Positions 12,801 to 27,800 of a stretch of 64,000 nt of DNA are shown one piece after another (positions within the stretch are counted from its first letter, which is position 1; every line of letters starts with the position of its first letter). Below the pieces are notes generated by a model. That model was given only the letters and a program-made list of their open reading frames with translations. It did not search any database and was not told the DNA's origin. The stretch spans positions 94,664,707 to 94,728,706 of the forward strand of contig CP136067.1 in the NCBI GenBank assembly GCA_032622095.1. The letters are read 5' to 3'. The stretch comes from Siphonodentalium dalli. Lineage: Eukaryota > Mollusca > Scaphopoda > Gadilida > Siphonodentaliidae. The position numbers and the translations under genes were made by a program.

Positions 12801-15800
12801 CCATAACCACAGCAGAATTATGGGTAATTTTCAGGATTTAGTCGGAAATATGGCTTGTTGCCATTCATCGGAAAGCTCTCGGGGAGAGCTTTCCGATGAA
12901 TGGCAACAAGCCATATTTCCGACTAAATCCTGAAAAGTTACCCATAATTCTGCTGTGGTTATGGAGTCGATTAATTAGGGCATTACTCTATGCACTTACC
13001 CCTCTGCCAAAACAAACGAGGGAATATGAACGATAATTTCACTATTGAATTATGTCACTTAAAGGCCCACTTAATGTTCGAACCCTCAGATCACATATAT
13101 AAAATATATGCCATATTATATAAAATTTGAAAGAGGAAGCTCCAAAACATTGTATTATCAACTTATCCGGTGTAATAAACTGTGAACATGTTGTTTTGGT
13201 TGAGTTACCAAGGTGTTTTTGTGCTTAAGTTTCATCTCAGTTGCAGTGCAAAGTGTATTATTTTCAATGGAGGGGATTAACTCTATATCTGAAAGATAGT
13301 GCTATTCCCCTTTCCTTTGAAAATACATTTTTAGTTTGAATTCTGTTACATTCTGGGAGCAATAACGGGGGAAATCTTTCTATGGTTTGAGCATCTTCGC
13401 AAGCACAGACATTTCGAATGGTGATGAATTATAGTATTTTAATAATATTTTATGGCATAGATTGTTATTAAAACCGTATATCAAGGTAGTATTAAAAAAA
13501 AATAATCGGTGCCTCGAAAATTAAGTGGACCTTTAAACTAGTGCCTTATGCATGCATACTCGCTATCAAAATTTATGTCTTATGGTTATAGTGGCAGTAT
13601 TATTCAGATTTCTGGTAAATCAGATGTTTATATTGGAATATAATAAACAGAATAATCACTTGATTGAACTGGTGACATAAAATAATGCATTCGAGCCAGG
13701 GTCTATTTTGTAAAACACTCGAGCGCACTGCCTCTCATGAATGGTTTCACGTCACTCACCAGTTCAATCAAGTGAATACTCTCTTTTTATTATACCCCCA
13801 CTTTCGAAGAAAATGGGGCGTATACTGGATTGACTGCGTCCGTCCGTCACGCTTTCTCCGTCCGTTTGTCCATCCGTCCATCCGTCCGTCCGTCCGACCT
13901 CATAACTCAAACAACTATGAACCGATTTCAATAATTTTTTGTATGCAATCTCCTTAGGACGGTCTCTCCGCATGATGCTAATTGCGGTTCGGTCCGACTT
14001 AATAACTTTAACAAATATGAACCGATTTCAATAATTTTTGGTATGCATGCTTCTCACAATACCCTCTCTACATGATGCGGCTATGGATTGGCTCAGACTG
14101 TTTTTCGTAATATTACACCTCATTTTCGACTTATTCTGTCTGACTTAATAACTTTAACAAATATGAACCGATTTGAATAATTTTTTCTGTACAAGCTTCT
14201 TGTGACACCATATCGATATTATTAGTCCGAATTTTTCTTTAAAGTTAAAAATCTTTTTGGTTGAGTTTACGGATAATGCGGGTTGAATTTGCCACGGTGG
14301 GGGTATGCTAGCACTCGAGTGCACACCTCTTGTTTGATTTTGTGATCCTCATTAGGATGCAGTATAAAATAAAAATTTCTTGATTTGCTTTTAGGAATTG
14401 ATCCAGGTCTATTATCGCCAAGAGGTGATGGTACTAGTCACATGCCTGGAGGGATGTTATCACCGAGAAGTGATGGCCCTGGCCTAATGCCTGGAGGGAT
14501 GTTGTCCCCGAGAACTGATGGCCCCGGTCTTATGCCGGGAGGGATGTTATCACCGAGAAGTGATGGCCCTGGCCTAATGCCTGGAGGGATGTTGTCCCCG
14601 AGAATTGATGGCCCCGGTCTTATGCCGGGAGGGATGTTATCGCCAAGAATGGATGGCCCTGGGCATATGCCTGGAGGGTTGCTATCACCGAGAAGTGACG
14701 GCCCTGGCCTTATGGCTGGAGGGATGTTATCACCTAGAAGTGATGGTGGTGGTCACATGCCTGGAGCAATGCCACCCACCAGTCCAGGTAAGTGTTGTCT
14801 TGCCGACGCAACTGACTTCCTTTGCAGTCAACACTTGTCTACAAATGATTCTCTAGATATGTAATACGTTCTTGTTACAGTTAATAAATCCCACGTGACC
14901 ATCCATCTGTCTGGGGGTCCGTTCGTACATCTGGGCAGATATCTCCACCACCGTTTGTCGGATCTCAATGAAATTTGGTACAGATGTTCACTACTAATTG
15001 TGTGTTCAAACGTTTTGTTTGGGTTTTCTGTTCTAGAGATATTCATCTGTGTTTGTCCATCTCCCTGAGTATCTCAGACATACAGTAATGCCCTAAATAA
15101 TCAACTCCTTGACCACAGCAGAATTATGGGTAACTTTTAAGAATTTAGTTGGAAATATGGCTTGTTGCCATTCATCGGAAAATATTTTACAATACAGCAC
15201 TCTTAAGCATAAGTAAATTTGCAAGTTCCTGCTATCTGATATAATTATTTTTAGGTCACACAATGGAACTGATGGGACAACGGGTTGGGATGATGCAGCC
15301 CGGACCTATGTCATCAACATCCGTCTCATCTCCGACTCAATCACCATGCTTGGATCCATACAACACTCAGCCAGGAACGCCTCGACCCGGAATGAATATA
15401 TTCGGACAGATGCAGGAAGGCACAATTAATTCACCGAGTCATTCTCCAAGAACACCTGAACCCTTCCGATCACCAACTGAGAGACCATTCCTATCACGGT
15501 ATGAGAAACAAACCATTTTCCATTACCACTTTCTATACTATATGGATGCTCCCACCCAGTTATAACAGTATATATTGGAATGGTCTATTATTCATTTGGA
15601 TGGGTGTTCAGGAAAAATGAGCAGATGACAGACAGACAGTAGAAATGCAGAAGGATTACTATTCATTAAATGGGAAATGTTCAGATAATAAGTTCAACAA
15701 ACGACATTATACGGACATATGATCTCAGGGAACTACTCGTCGATACGTATTTAGTTTTATCTTAACCCTTTGAGTGCCAGGTCGATTTTTGTATCAACCC

Positions 15801-18800
15801 ATATACCCTGTGCCAATGCATTCTCTTATATATGCGAGTCGACCATAGGTCGCCTCGCATATATAAGAGAATGCATTGGCCTAACAATGTTTTATTTTAT
15901 TTTTTTACAATTTTAATAATTTATTCTTATATTCTTTAACAGACTTATTTTGTAGGTTTAGGGCCGATGAGATCGGCCCCTGGTACTCAAAGGGTTAAAT
16001 TGCACAGTCGATGTGGTCAGAATTTTCAATAATCTTAGTTGATTGCTAGATATCTTGAGATAGTGTTTAGTTACTAGCTTATCAGTTTTATTCACTGTAG
16101 TAAGTCCATAATATGTCTTTAACCCTTTGAGTGCCACGGGCCGATCTCATCGGCCCTAATTTACGGTGTGTAAAATCGGCCCTAAATTTTTTTTTTCGGG
16201 TATGCTTAAGCATGCTATAGCGAATTTAAAAACAAACTGGATAACACCTTAGGGGCATGTTATAACTCAAAACTATCACCAAGTATTCATAGTAATAATT
16301 TTGATGCCCATAAAAAAAACATAAGATTCCCTGGAACTAAACCTACTAAATATACCTGTTAAAGAATATAAGAAAAAATTATTAAAATTGTCAAAAATAA
16401 TAACAAATGATGAAAAATTGTTAGGCCAATGCATTCTCTTATATATGCGAGGCGACCTATGGTCGACTCGCATATATAAGAGAATGCATTGGCACAGGGT
16501 ATATGGGTTGATACAAAAATAAATCGGACCTGGCACTGAAAGGGTTAATGCTTTGTTACTGCAGTTCCAACAGCCAAGAAGCTCTTGCGGCTGGACAGCA
16601 GCCTGGATCTCCAGTTTTTAAACCGCGAGAGTTTGACCACACCACCGGGATTGTTAAGACGAACACATCAGCACAGAATGAACAGTTTGGTCCACAGATG
16701 CCAGTGTCACGACCACCGTCATCTCCGATGAGTCCACAGTTATCTCGACCACCATCATCTCCGATGAGTCCACAGTTATCTCAGCCACCGAGCATCCAGA
16801 GGCAGCTTGATCCATTCGGCCATCCGCCAGGTCAATCAAGGTAAGACATCGATCCACTAGGTCAATTAAGGTAAGATATCAATCCACCAGGTCAATCGAG
16901 GTAAGAATTCTAGGATGGGTGGCATGTAATAAACAGAGAACAACACTTGTATTAATGTGTTTGTTGCGTTAGCACTCGTGCCGTATCAACAAACCATTAA
17001 CACACTCGTGTCGTTCTGTGAATATATTTAACTCATTACCGTAACACTTCAATTCTCCCTGTGGATCGCATCTATTTAGGAGTTGTACTATTTTCTACTA
17101 TTTTTGTACCAATGGGTCCGAATTTAAATAACGAGTAAGGAATTTAAAATTTTCATCCGTTGTCCAGTAAACAGTTAATGGCATTATATGCGCTTTGTGT
17201 GATGATTTTGTAGATACTTACAGGAGACTCTGATCTAGCTTGTATATAGCTATTGATCATTTTTAATTATTTAGGCATGTGCTGAAGGAATATGGACCCA
17301 ACATGGATATGGAACATTATGGTCAGCATCCAAGAGCACCAAGGCCCGAAGACCTTTACGCCCAGCAACTTCACACTCCGAGACCACATCTGGAAATGGG
17401 CATCGATCCAGGTAACTGTCGTTTCCATAGTGATTTTCCATTTCGAATACAGAATTGTCTGTATCAAAAATTATTTATCGTATAACCCTTTGCTAACTGG
17501 ATACTCACTACCAGCATCATGTCAAATCAGCAGGACCCACCAACATCATAGCAAATTAGCAGAACCACTTGACCAGGGGTGTAGATGGATTGTAGTGGTA
17601 TATATTTGATCTAACTAGTTAGATATAGTTGACAAGCCTGCAAATAGTGTGTCTGTCATTTGCAGAATGAGGTCCACAGAGGATGAAATTCATCCTCTGG
17701 GGACCTCATTCTGCTTGGGCCTCATCTTCTGAGAAGTATCTAGTTTCAAATTAAAATTGTTTTTAGTTACTTTTTCCCTTTTAGGAAGCTTCTATATCCC
17801 CTAATTTGCAGAAAATATACATAATCGAGGTGACTAATGGGTGAACATTACCTACTTCAACTGGGGAATTTGAATCTGATCCTAGGTCTCCCATAGCAGT
17901 TGAGGCCTAAGCAGAATGAGGTCCCCAGAGGGTGAATGTTGTGATGCTAGCCCACTATGTGGGATAGCATCACTAAATTCACCCTCTGGGGACCTCATTC
18001 TGCAAATGACAGGCACAATAAACTCAGGTTACCTCTGGCTGATATCTTAGCTGATATCAAATTAATTATCACCATCTCTAATAGCACTACGATTCTGCTA
18101 ATGTAATAATAATAATTATGGTTGTATATAGCGCTTAGCTAATTACTTGCGTTAGATGCTTTTAAACATTACTATTATCCCAGTCATTGTACAGTGTATT
18201 GAATGTAACATATTGACTTTGCGATTTCCGAACAGGAATGCGGCCTCGTATGAGGTTTCAGCCTCCAACGTCAATCGGTCAAGGCCCTCCTCCCCCTCGT
18301 GGATTTCCTGGTATGCCGCCACAACAAATGAGACCAGATTTGCCAAAGCCGTCACTTGCACCACCAACATCATTATCACAAACTCCTTTGCGAAGTTCTT
18401 CATCAACGCCGATGGCGCCTAGCGATGAGATATTCAGACCACCATTTTCGAGGTCTGTAAGCTTCCCCGACGCACCGTCTCCTACCCAGAGCTCGGCAGA
18501 ATCGGGAATGGTGAGGGCGTCGTCACTCGAGAGCATGGATAGAGCACTTATGGACAAACGGCAGATGGAACCATCTGTGGTAAGTTTCTGTTGTAAAATA
18601 TTGTCCAATTTCTAGATGTTTAATTAACTGTATATTAGCTAGGCTTTGCATACTCACTAGCTGTATTTAATATCGATATGAAATGCATTTAATTTCAGGC
18701 TTAAAAATTTTAAATTTCCCTTGTCACACGGAGAGAGAGCCTCATTTAAGACTTATTTTTAATCTTTGTGAAATTGGGCATTTTAAAAATGATGTTGTTT

Positions 18801-21800
18801 AACTTATCAGCTTGATTCTCTGAAATGAGCACATAATATGTCCTTAAATAGAGAATAATTATTTGGCCAATGAAATAAAAATTCAGTGTTCTCAGGCACC
18901 TCCTGCGCCACTGAAATTTTCTTTTAAAAAGCCTCATTAAAAAAAAAAAATTATATTAGAAATATTGGATTTGAACAATGAAAATGATTTTATTTTGTTT
19001 CTGGGGTATGTTTTTCAGATTTTGAGAAAAAAATAAAAAATAAAAAGCCTCCCTCCCTCATCTCAAAATTGAGATATAATAAAATAAATTGAAATTTCCA
19101 GCACCTCCCTTGTCAATGGAGAGAGAGCCTCATTTACAATTCTCTGAACCAGGTATCAATATACGGACATTTGCAGAATGATGTTCCCAGAGGGTGAATT
19201 TAGTGATGCTACCCCGCACAGCGGGCTATCCTCACCAAATCATCCTCTGGGCGCCTCATTCTGCATGGCATCATCTTCTATGGGAGACCAAGACTCAGAT
19301 TTAAGTTTCCAGATGGTGATGTGCACCAATTGGGCATAATGAAAACAAAATAACATTAGGACTTGTTTCAAACTTTGTTGATTTATTCCCACTTGACAAC
19401 ATTTCCTGGTCTGAGGTTTCTCTTGTCTTGTCTTGTTCCCGTAGATACATTTATTTTCAAAACAGGCTATCAATTTATGTCTTGTGTTGAATTTCCCAGG
19501 TCCAAAAGGGTTCAACTTTAAGTGATATTTCTGTATATTAATTAAAAGAGCTTTAAAATTCAGCCACATCATCATCCAATGCTGACTTTTATAAAAGAAT
19601 GGTCAATCGATTCGGTTGATCCTTCCATGACTGGAGTTTCCACAATTGTTTGCAAAAACCCTTTGCCACCGCATTCTCTTATATTATATATGTGAGTCTC
19701 CCATAGGGATGCACTGGCACAGGGTCTTTAATGCTGCACCCTTTTGTGGAAGTGTTAATTATGTTGATATCCAGACAATAAATGTGAGAATTTTGCAAAT
19801 TTATATTTATTATAGCCTTTTTTTTTCTCCTCAAAAACTCAGTCCTTTCTTGATCCAATAGCTTTGGAAAGCACAAGAAAACACTATGGCTGATAACTAT
19901 TCTGTCGGAGGGGAAATCTCTTAATATCACGAACTCACTTTATTAGATAACCCTTTCTATACTAAATACTCATTGACGAGTAGTTATCTCATTAACCATT
20001 CTATACTAAATACTCATTTATGAGTAGTTATTCCTCAGGAAAAGTTCAGATAATACTAAATAATCATTGATGTGTAGTTCTCTTAGGAAATGTTCATATA
20101 ATAAGTTCAACAATGTCTTTTGTTGAGCTTATTATCTGAACATTTCCCATCAATGAACATAAATCATTCTACGCTTGTATTATCTGTTTTTCTGTCTGTC
20201 GTCTGCTTTATAAACTGAACACCACTTATAATGAATAATAAACCGTTCCAATGTATAGTTTTATCAAGCATGCAAATAGCGTGTCTATCATATGCAGAAT
20301 GAGGTCCCCAGAGGGTGAATTTAGTGACGCTATCCTGCACATCAGGCTAGCATCACCAAATTCACTCTTTTGGAACCTCATTCTGCTTAGGCCCTCAACT
20401 GCTATGGTAGACCTACGATCAGATTGAAGTTGGTGATGTTCACCTTTTGGGCACCTCGATTATGCATTTTATCTTTTGCAAATTAGGGGATATAGAAACT
20501 TCCCAGAAGGGAAAACGAAACTCAACAATGTTAATTTGAGACTAGTTACTTTCCAGAAGATGAGGCCAAAGCAGAATGAGGTCTCTAGCGGGTGAATTTG
20601 GTGATGCTATCCTGCTATGCGGGATAGCATCACTAAATTCACCCTCTGAGAGGACCTCATTCTGCAAATTACAGACACGTTATTTGCAGGTTTGAGTTTT
20701 ATAACCGATGGGAGAAACCATTCAGTGTAGAGAGGGTTAATTGCACAAACTTTATGTGGGTACATATTTTTTTTTTTTAAACTGGAAAAAAAATGTTTGT
20801 TCTAAATTTGCATGTTTTGGGCATTAAAAATGATTAGTTGATTAAAGTTTTCATCATGAAAATGACTGGGATAATTTGCACTTTAGATTATATGACTCCT
20901 GATTCCCACTTTCTCTGTGTAAACTATATGGTGTTATTATGTTTTAGCTCGTTTCTCTACTGAAATTCAATAAAATGGTATGATTTTGAGGTGCTTGGGT
21001 AAAACGTTTCGGTTTTCTTCTGCTTTCCCCCACTTTATTGTTTTTTTTTCCCAAGCCTTGAAATAGTGTGTGTGACATTTGCAGAATGAGGTCCCCAGAG
21101 GGTGAATGTAGTGACACTATTCCGCACTGTGTGCTAGCGTAACCAAATTCATCCTATGGCGACTTCATTCTGCTTAGGCCTCAGCTGCTATGGGAGACTG
21201 GGATCAGATTGTATTTCCCCAGTTGAAGTTGGTGATGTTCGCCCATTAGTCACCTCGATTATGACTTTTATCTTCTGCAAATTAGGTGATATAGAAACTG
21301 AACAGAAGGGTAAAAGTAACTAAAAATCTTGTTAATTTGAGACTATAGATACTTCCCAGAAGATGAGGCCTAAGCAGAATGGGGTCCCCAGAGGCTGAAT
21401 TTGGTGATGCTAACCCACTGTGCGTGATAGTGTCACTAAATTCACCCTCTGGGAACCTCATTCTGCAAATGACAGACACACTATTTCAAGGCTTGTCTTT
21501 TTCAATTATCCTCCAATATTGCTTCGTGTGCATTGTTTGTATTTTTAAATTTAGGATTTTTAGAATGGTACATATTCATGGCTTTAACCCTTCCATAGCT
21601 GGAGTTACCTGAAATTTTGCGAAAACCCTAACACTATTTACCTTGACCTTGTAAGCCAGTGCATTCTCTTATATATGCGAGGCTCCCTATGGGAGACTCA
21701 TATATATAATAAAATGCACTGGCACAAGATCATTAATGCTGCACCAGCACAGCTCCCGTCATGAACCCCATAAAGTGTTAAGTTGGTTTTAAAGATGGTC

Positions 21801-24800
21801 TTATCTATTCCCAGCATGTTTTATAAAAGCTTCTATTAATTAATATAAATTTTATTTAGAATATCTTTTGACATTAGTGGTACGGTTTTAGGAGCTATTT
21901 TTAGAACAGAAATCCATGCGAGAATGTTTGGAGCATAACAAGAGAGCACTCTATCTTGTTAGACCTCTCAATCAAGGCAAATTGCATTTCAGCTAAAATA
22001 TTTACCATGATCTTATGATCGAATAAACCACTTTATTATGGCTTTATAGACAAATAATATATTTTGCATCTTCAGTTGTATCTGTAATTTATTCACAAAT
22101 TAGCTATCTACTGTTTTGAAATCGCGATTTATATAAACTGTTTTTATACCCCGACTCTCGAAGAGAATGTGGGAGTATACTGGATTGACCTCGTCCATCT
22201 GGACATTTATCTATATGTCCATCCGGGTAGATATCTCAAACACCCGTTGTCGGATCTGAATGAAATTTGGTATGGATGTTCATTACTACGAGGGCATTCA
22301 ATGGAGTGTTGAATCTTTTTTTCCCCTAGATTTTCCGTTCTAGTTATTCATAATTGTTTATCTGTAAATTGTTTTTTTATTCGTCTGACCAGATATCTCC
22401 TCCACCTATTGACAAATATCAATGACATTTGGTATGGATGTTCACTACTTTGAGGGCACCATTCTAGACCCCTCGATCCTTGACCTCTAGCAGATTTATA
22501 TTTCCCAAAGTTGTGTCACCTCCTTCTGCTTAAGATAGTCCATTGAGGTGTTTCGTTACTTTGTGACTTTTTATATACAAGTATTGGTTCGTAATAATTT
22601 CCTCACTGAACGTCCCAAAACATAATGCAAATGACACTTTTAAATCTTACTGACACTCATAGTCGCATTTAAAATAATTATTGCAAGTGAACGATTACCT
22701 CCATAGCTGGAAATTGTGTCCCACCCCCTTCGCTCTCCGGGGTGCCATGTGGAACACATTTGATTACTCCCCTTGCACCACAGTATTTTGCCGCATGCTA
22801 AATATCTCGGTCTCAATGCTAGTTCCCAAAAATACTTTCCTCTATAGTATTCACAGTACAAATATACATTTTTCTATTCTGATTTCATTTACCCATTCAA
22901 TTTTACAATATAATCAGGTTTAATCGGCCAAAATATGACGTGCAGGGCCATGATGAATTGATAAATTACATGGTTTGAATTTAGCATATAAACTAACAAG
23001 ATTGAGCAGTGTAGAAGTGCCACTGCACCGATAATTAATTTGCTTTTGGGTAGCATTCCTCAAGCCAAGAGGCACATGATTACAATTCGTTGAGTTTGTC
23101 TACCAATATTCCCATGACTATTACCATCAGAATTTAATTACGCCTTAATTGACTAGATATTCAGTTGTTTTCATGGACATAAATTTACCACACCGACTAC
23201 CAGCCCCATTCCTGCAACTGCTAGCAAAACCCCATAATTCATCTCTGCTATATTTAACACTGTGTTGCTATGTAGCTATTAGTATTAAACAGATATTTTG
23301 AGGCTTTGATGGAATAAAGAACTACAGCTCTGATTTCTATTTTCACATTTTTCCTTTTTGTTTGCTTGGCAGTTTTTAATGTGGTGATTGGGTTTAAAAA
23401 AAAAAATTATGAAAAAATTTAACTAATCATCAACTCCTAACTGGAATATTGTTGCTTAAATCAAAATGGTATGTTTTCACTTGTACCTGCTGATAATTTG
23501 TGATCTTAACCACATATTTGCCAAACTTGGCTAATAGCCTGGTTTAGTCAGGTTTTCGTCTCACTTACCACTTCAAACTTTAAATGATTATGATGTACAT
23601 GAAAAATGCAGCTGAAGTGTTGATAACATTCTGTGTTCAAATGCGAGATCTGTGTATGTGGTGGTTGCATACAATCAGACTATTGCATCATGTGCCAATG
23701 CATTCTCTTATATATGCGAGTCTCCCATAGGGAGCCTCGCATATATAAGAGAATACATTGGCCTAACAATATTTACCTTGACCTTTTAAGCCAGTGCATT
23801 GTCTTATATATGCGAGGCTCCCTGTGGCACATGATCTTTAATGCTGCATGAGCTCGAATGGAGTTATACCCGTTTATTCGACTTAGAAATGATCTTAATC
23901 TCATTGGGACAGTCCCGCCTCTAGTTTAACTTGCCAGTTGTGTGTGAATATAAGGATTGAATTAACATTTTTTTGCATCGGATTATATTTGCAATTTGTC
24001 TGTCATTGCTATGGTTTATGCGTTTCATTGCTGAACATTAGACCAATTTGCATCTATACCCATGTATCGCAATGAAAATCAGCATATTTAAACAAAAACA
24101 ATAATTTGGCAAAATATAATCTGCTTATAATGAAAAGAATGATAAATTAAAATTTATTTGGCTGAATAGTTTCTTTTTGGCAATTTTAGGGAGATCTTAC
24201 TTTCCTCTAGTTAGAATTTAGGTTAGGAAATAATGGATTCTCCTACTCAGTCATAAAAGAATATATTGGAATGGTCAAATAGTCATCTGGAGGGGTGTTA
24301 AGAACAAATAAGCAGACAAAAGTTAATACAAGTACAGAAGGATTATTGAAGGGAAATGTTCAGATAATAAGTTAAACAAACAACCTATTATTATCTGAAT
24401 ATTGCCTCAGAGATAACTACTCGTCAATGGGTATTTAGTACAAGCATGAGTTTGGTGTGCATCACTAAATTCACCATCTGGGGACCTCTTTTTGCTTAGG
24501 CCTCAACTTCTGGAAAGTTTCTTTATTAAATTCCTATAGAAACTTCTTCACATAGGTTATATTTCTTTATAGCTGAGTTTCTCTATATCCCCAAATTGGC
24601 AGACGACACATTGCATAATCGAGGTTCCCAATGGGTGTACATCACAATATTCACCATTTGGGAACTTTAATTTGAGTCTATGTCTCCCGTAGCAGACGAG
24701 GCCATGCAGAATGAGGTCCCCAGAGGGTGAATTTGGTGATGCTAGCCCACTATGGGGGATAGCGTCACTAAATTCACCCACTGGGGACCTCATTCTGCAA

Positions 24801-27800
24801 ATTACAGACAAACTAAACTCAGGCTTGATTTTGGTATCGAAAGGGTTAAATAGTTTTTAGAAATAACCTGAAAACTAGAATTTTGTCCTGCGCTGTATAC
24901 ATGTGAATCGCGACAGACACAATCATGACTGCAGATGTCATCCGGTTATCTGAGACCTTTTTGAATGTCAATAGAAATCTCTCGAACTATAGAATATTGT
25001 CTCGCTGACGTGAGCATTGTTGATATTCAAGTCTGGAAATAGTGCCTCTAGACATTTGCAGATTGAGGTTCCCAGAGGGTGAGGTGAATTCATCCTCTGG
25101 GGACCACCTTCTGCATGGCCTCATCTGCTATGGGAGACTTAGATTCAGATTTAAGTTCTCGCAATCCTGAGAGTACTTCCATCTGTGTGAGGCTCACTGT
25201 GGGTTACCTAAAAAGCATTATTTATAAAAAGGTTACTTCACTTATCTGATTATGAGCAAGGCTAAGCTTGGATATAGAGTGTCTGACATTTGCAGAATGA
25301 TGTCCCCAGAGGATGGATTTAGTGATGCTATCCCACACGGCAGGCTAGAATCACCAAATTCACCCATTGGGAATCTCATTTGGCTATGGGCGACCTAGGA
25401 TCAGATTGAAGTTCCCCAGTTGAAGTTCACCCATTAGTCACCTCGATTATGCATTTAATCTTCTGCAAATTAGGGGGTATAGAAACTGAACAAAGGGGAA
25501 AAGTAACTAAAAACAATGTTATTTTGAAACTATAGATATTATCCAGAAGATGAGGCCTTAGCAGAATGAGGTCCCCTAAAGGGTGAATTTGGGGATGCTA
25601 ACTTGTTGTGTGGGTTAGCCTCACTAAATTCACCCTGTGGGGACCTCATTCTGCAATTGTCAGACACATTATTTGAAGGCTTGATTGCTCTAACTCCTGT
25701 TATATGCTTTCATTCCCTGTTCTGCTTTTTAAAAAGTAGGAAAACAATCCTTTAGATCATTTAATAGTGTTTTATGCTTGTCTTGATTGTAATATTTAAT
25801 CCATCTATGACTGGAGCTTCCTGAAGTTTTGCAAAAACCATGTGCCTATGCGTTCTCTTATATATGTGAGTCTCCCATAGGGAGCCTCACATATACCGGT
25901 ATAAGAGAACACATTGGTCTAACAATATTTGAATACCTTACCTTCTGAGCCAGTGCATTTTCTTATATACATATATGCAAGGCTCCCAATGGAGACTCGC
26001 ATATATTAGGGAATGCATTGGCACAGGGTCATTAATGCTGCACCAGCTAGGCTCGCATCATGAACCCCGTCATGGAAGGGTTAACCCTTTCAGTGCCAAG
26101 TCCGATTTTTGTATCAACCCATATTTCCTTGATCATTTTTTATCAAATTTATTGATCATAATAATGTGATACATTGATGGAAAGAGCTCTTAGAGCTCTT
26201 TCCATCAATGTATCACATTATTATAATCAATACATTTGAAAAATGATCAAGGAAATATGGGTTGATACAAAAATCGGACCTGGCACTGAAAGGGTTAATA
26301 GTGTTTTATGCTTGTTTTGATTTGTAATATTGCTTGTAGATTTAATGCTAAAATAGAACGGCAAGCCAATTTACTGTTAATAAAATAAAATCGTCAGTCA
26401 TATTGACAACTGTGTTATCCAAATTTGCATCAAAACACGACATAGGGGTGCACAATCCATATATTGGCATCTCTGACATAATTATTGAATGAAACATAAA
26501 TGTATGACCTCCTTATAGTATTTTGACTGAAGCTGTACTTAATTTTCCCCTGCAAATGAAATCATTTTGTTATGTCATTTTTGTTTTTAAATAGATTTTA
26601 GTTTTCTTTGATTGTATTCTGCAAAGGTGGTGGATATTGTGGCTTTGATATTGTGCAATTTGATTGTTTGCCTGTAAATATGTAACAGATAATAGTAAGT
26701 TGGCTTATGAACATTCATTAGACAACATTAAATTTCCTTGTGAATATTCATTAGACAATATTAAATTGGCTTGATAACATTAGACAGTAAGTTGGCTTGT
26801 GAATGTTCATTAGATTAAATTAAATACTTTTGAATATTCATTAGAATACATTAAATTGGCTTGTTAATATTTATTAGATAACATTACATTTGCTTGTGAA
26901 TATTCATTAGATATTAAAATTGGCTTGTTAATATGTATTAGATATTGTAGTCTTTGATTCATATATTAAAACCGGATTGCTTCTGATGAAATCCTCTTTG
27001 GTTCCACTGCATCTTGGTCAGAAACCATGTTGTTTATATTGTTCTGCATGGAGAGTATATTAATACCAGCCTGTTTATAACAGATTAGCAGAAATTTGTT
27101 TTGGGGCTAAGATATATATAGCAGTTTACATGTCTTGTGGCTTGTCATATCAATAATGTATTTTTTTATTAATAGGCTTCTAAATGCAATAATGCCATTA
27201 ATAATGCCAATGCACTGAGCACAGCTCCCATCATGAAAGGGTTATACAGCACGATTTCTGACTTGAATCCAAAAGAATAAATGGGGAAAAGTGTCAGAAG
27301 CAATTTGGAATGAAAATTTAATCTGAGTCTCTTCTCACATGCTCTGATCGATGAATTGTGCTATGACTCACAGTTAGAGTTTTCTATTTCCAATTGGGTG
27401 GTCCAGTCCTAACTGATAATATAAATCACTGTATACAGGTACTCAATCAACAGGGTTAGGACACGCAAATCAGTTCTCGCATGCATGGTCCCGAAACCTC
27501 ACACTTGCAAACTTTTTATTCGTGTTTTATATGTCAGAAAAAATTATAATCAGTATAAAATAATTGCGTTATATTTTTATACAAACTTGCTCTGAACTGA
27601 TATCGAACATATCTGTTTCCGTATTCAAATTTCTAATTCATACAGTAATGCCCTAAGTAATGGACTCCTTAAACACAGCAGAATTATGGGTAACTTTTCA
27701 GCATTTAGTTGGAAATATGGCTTGTTGCCATTCATCGGACATGACCACCGTGATGATTTGTACATGACCACCGTGATGATTTGCATCTTCAAACTCTGTA

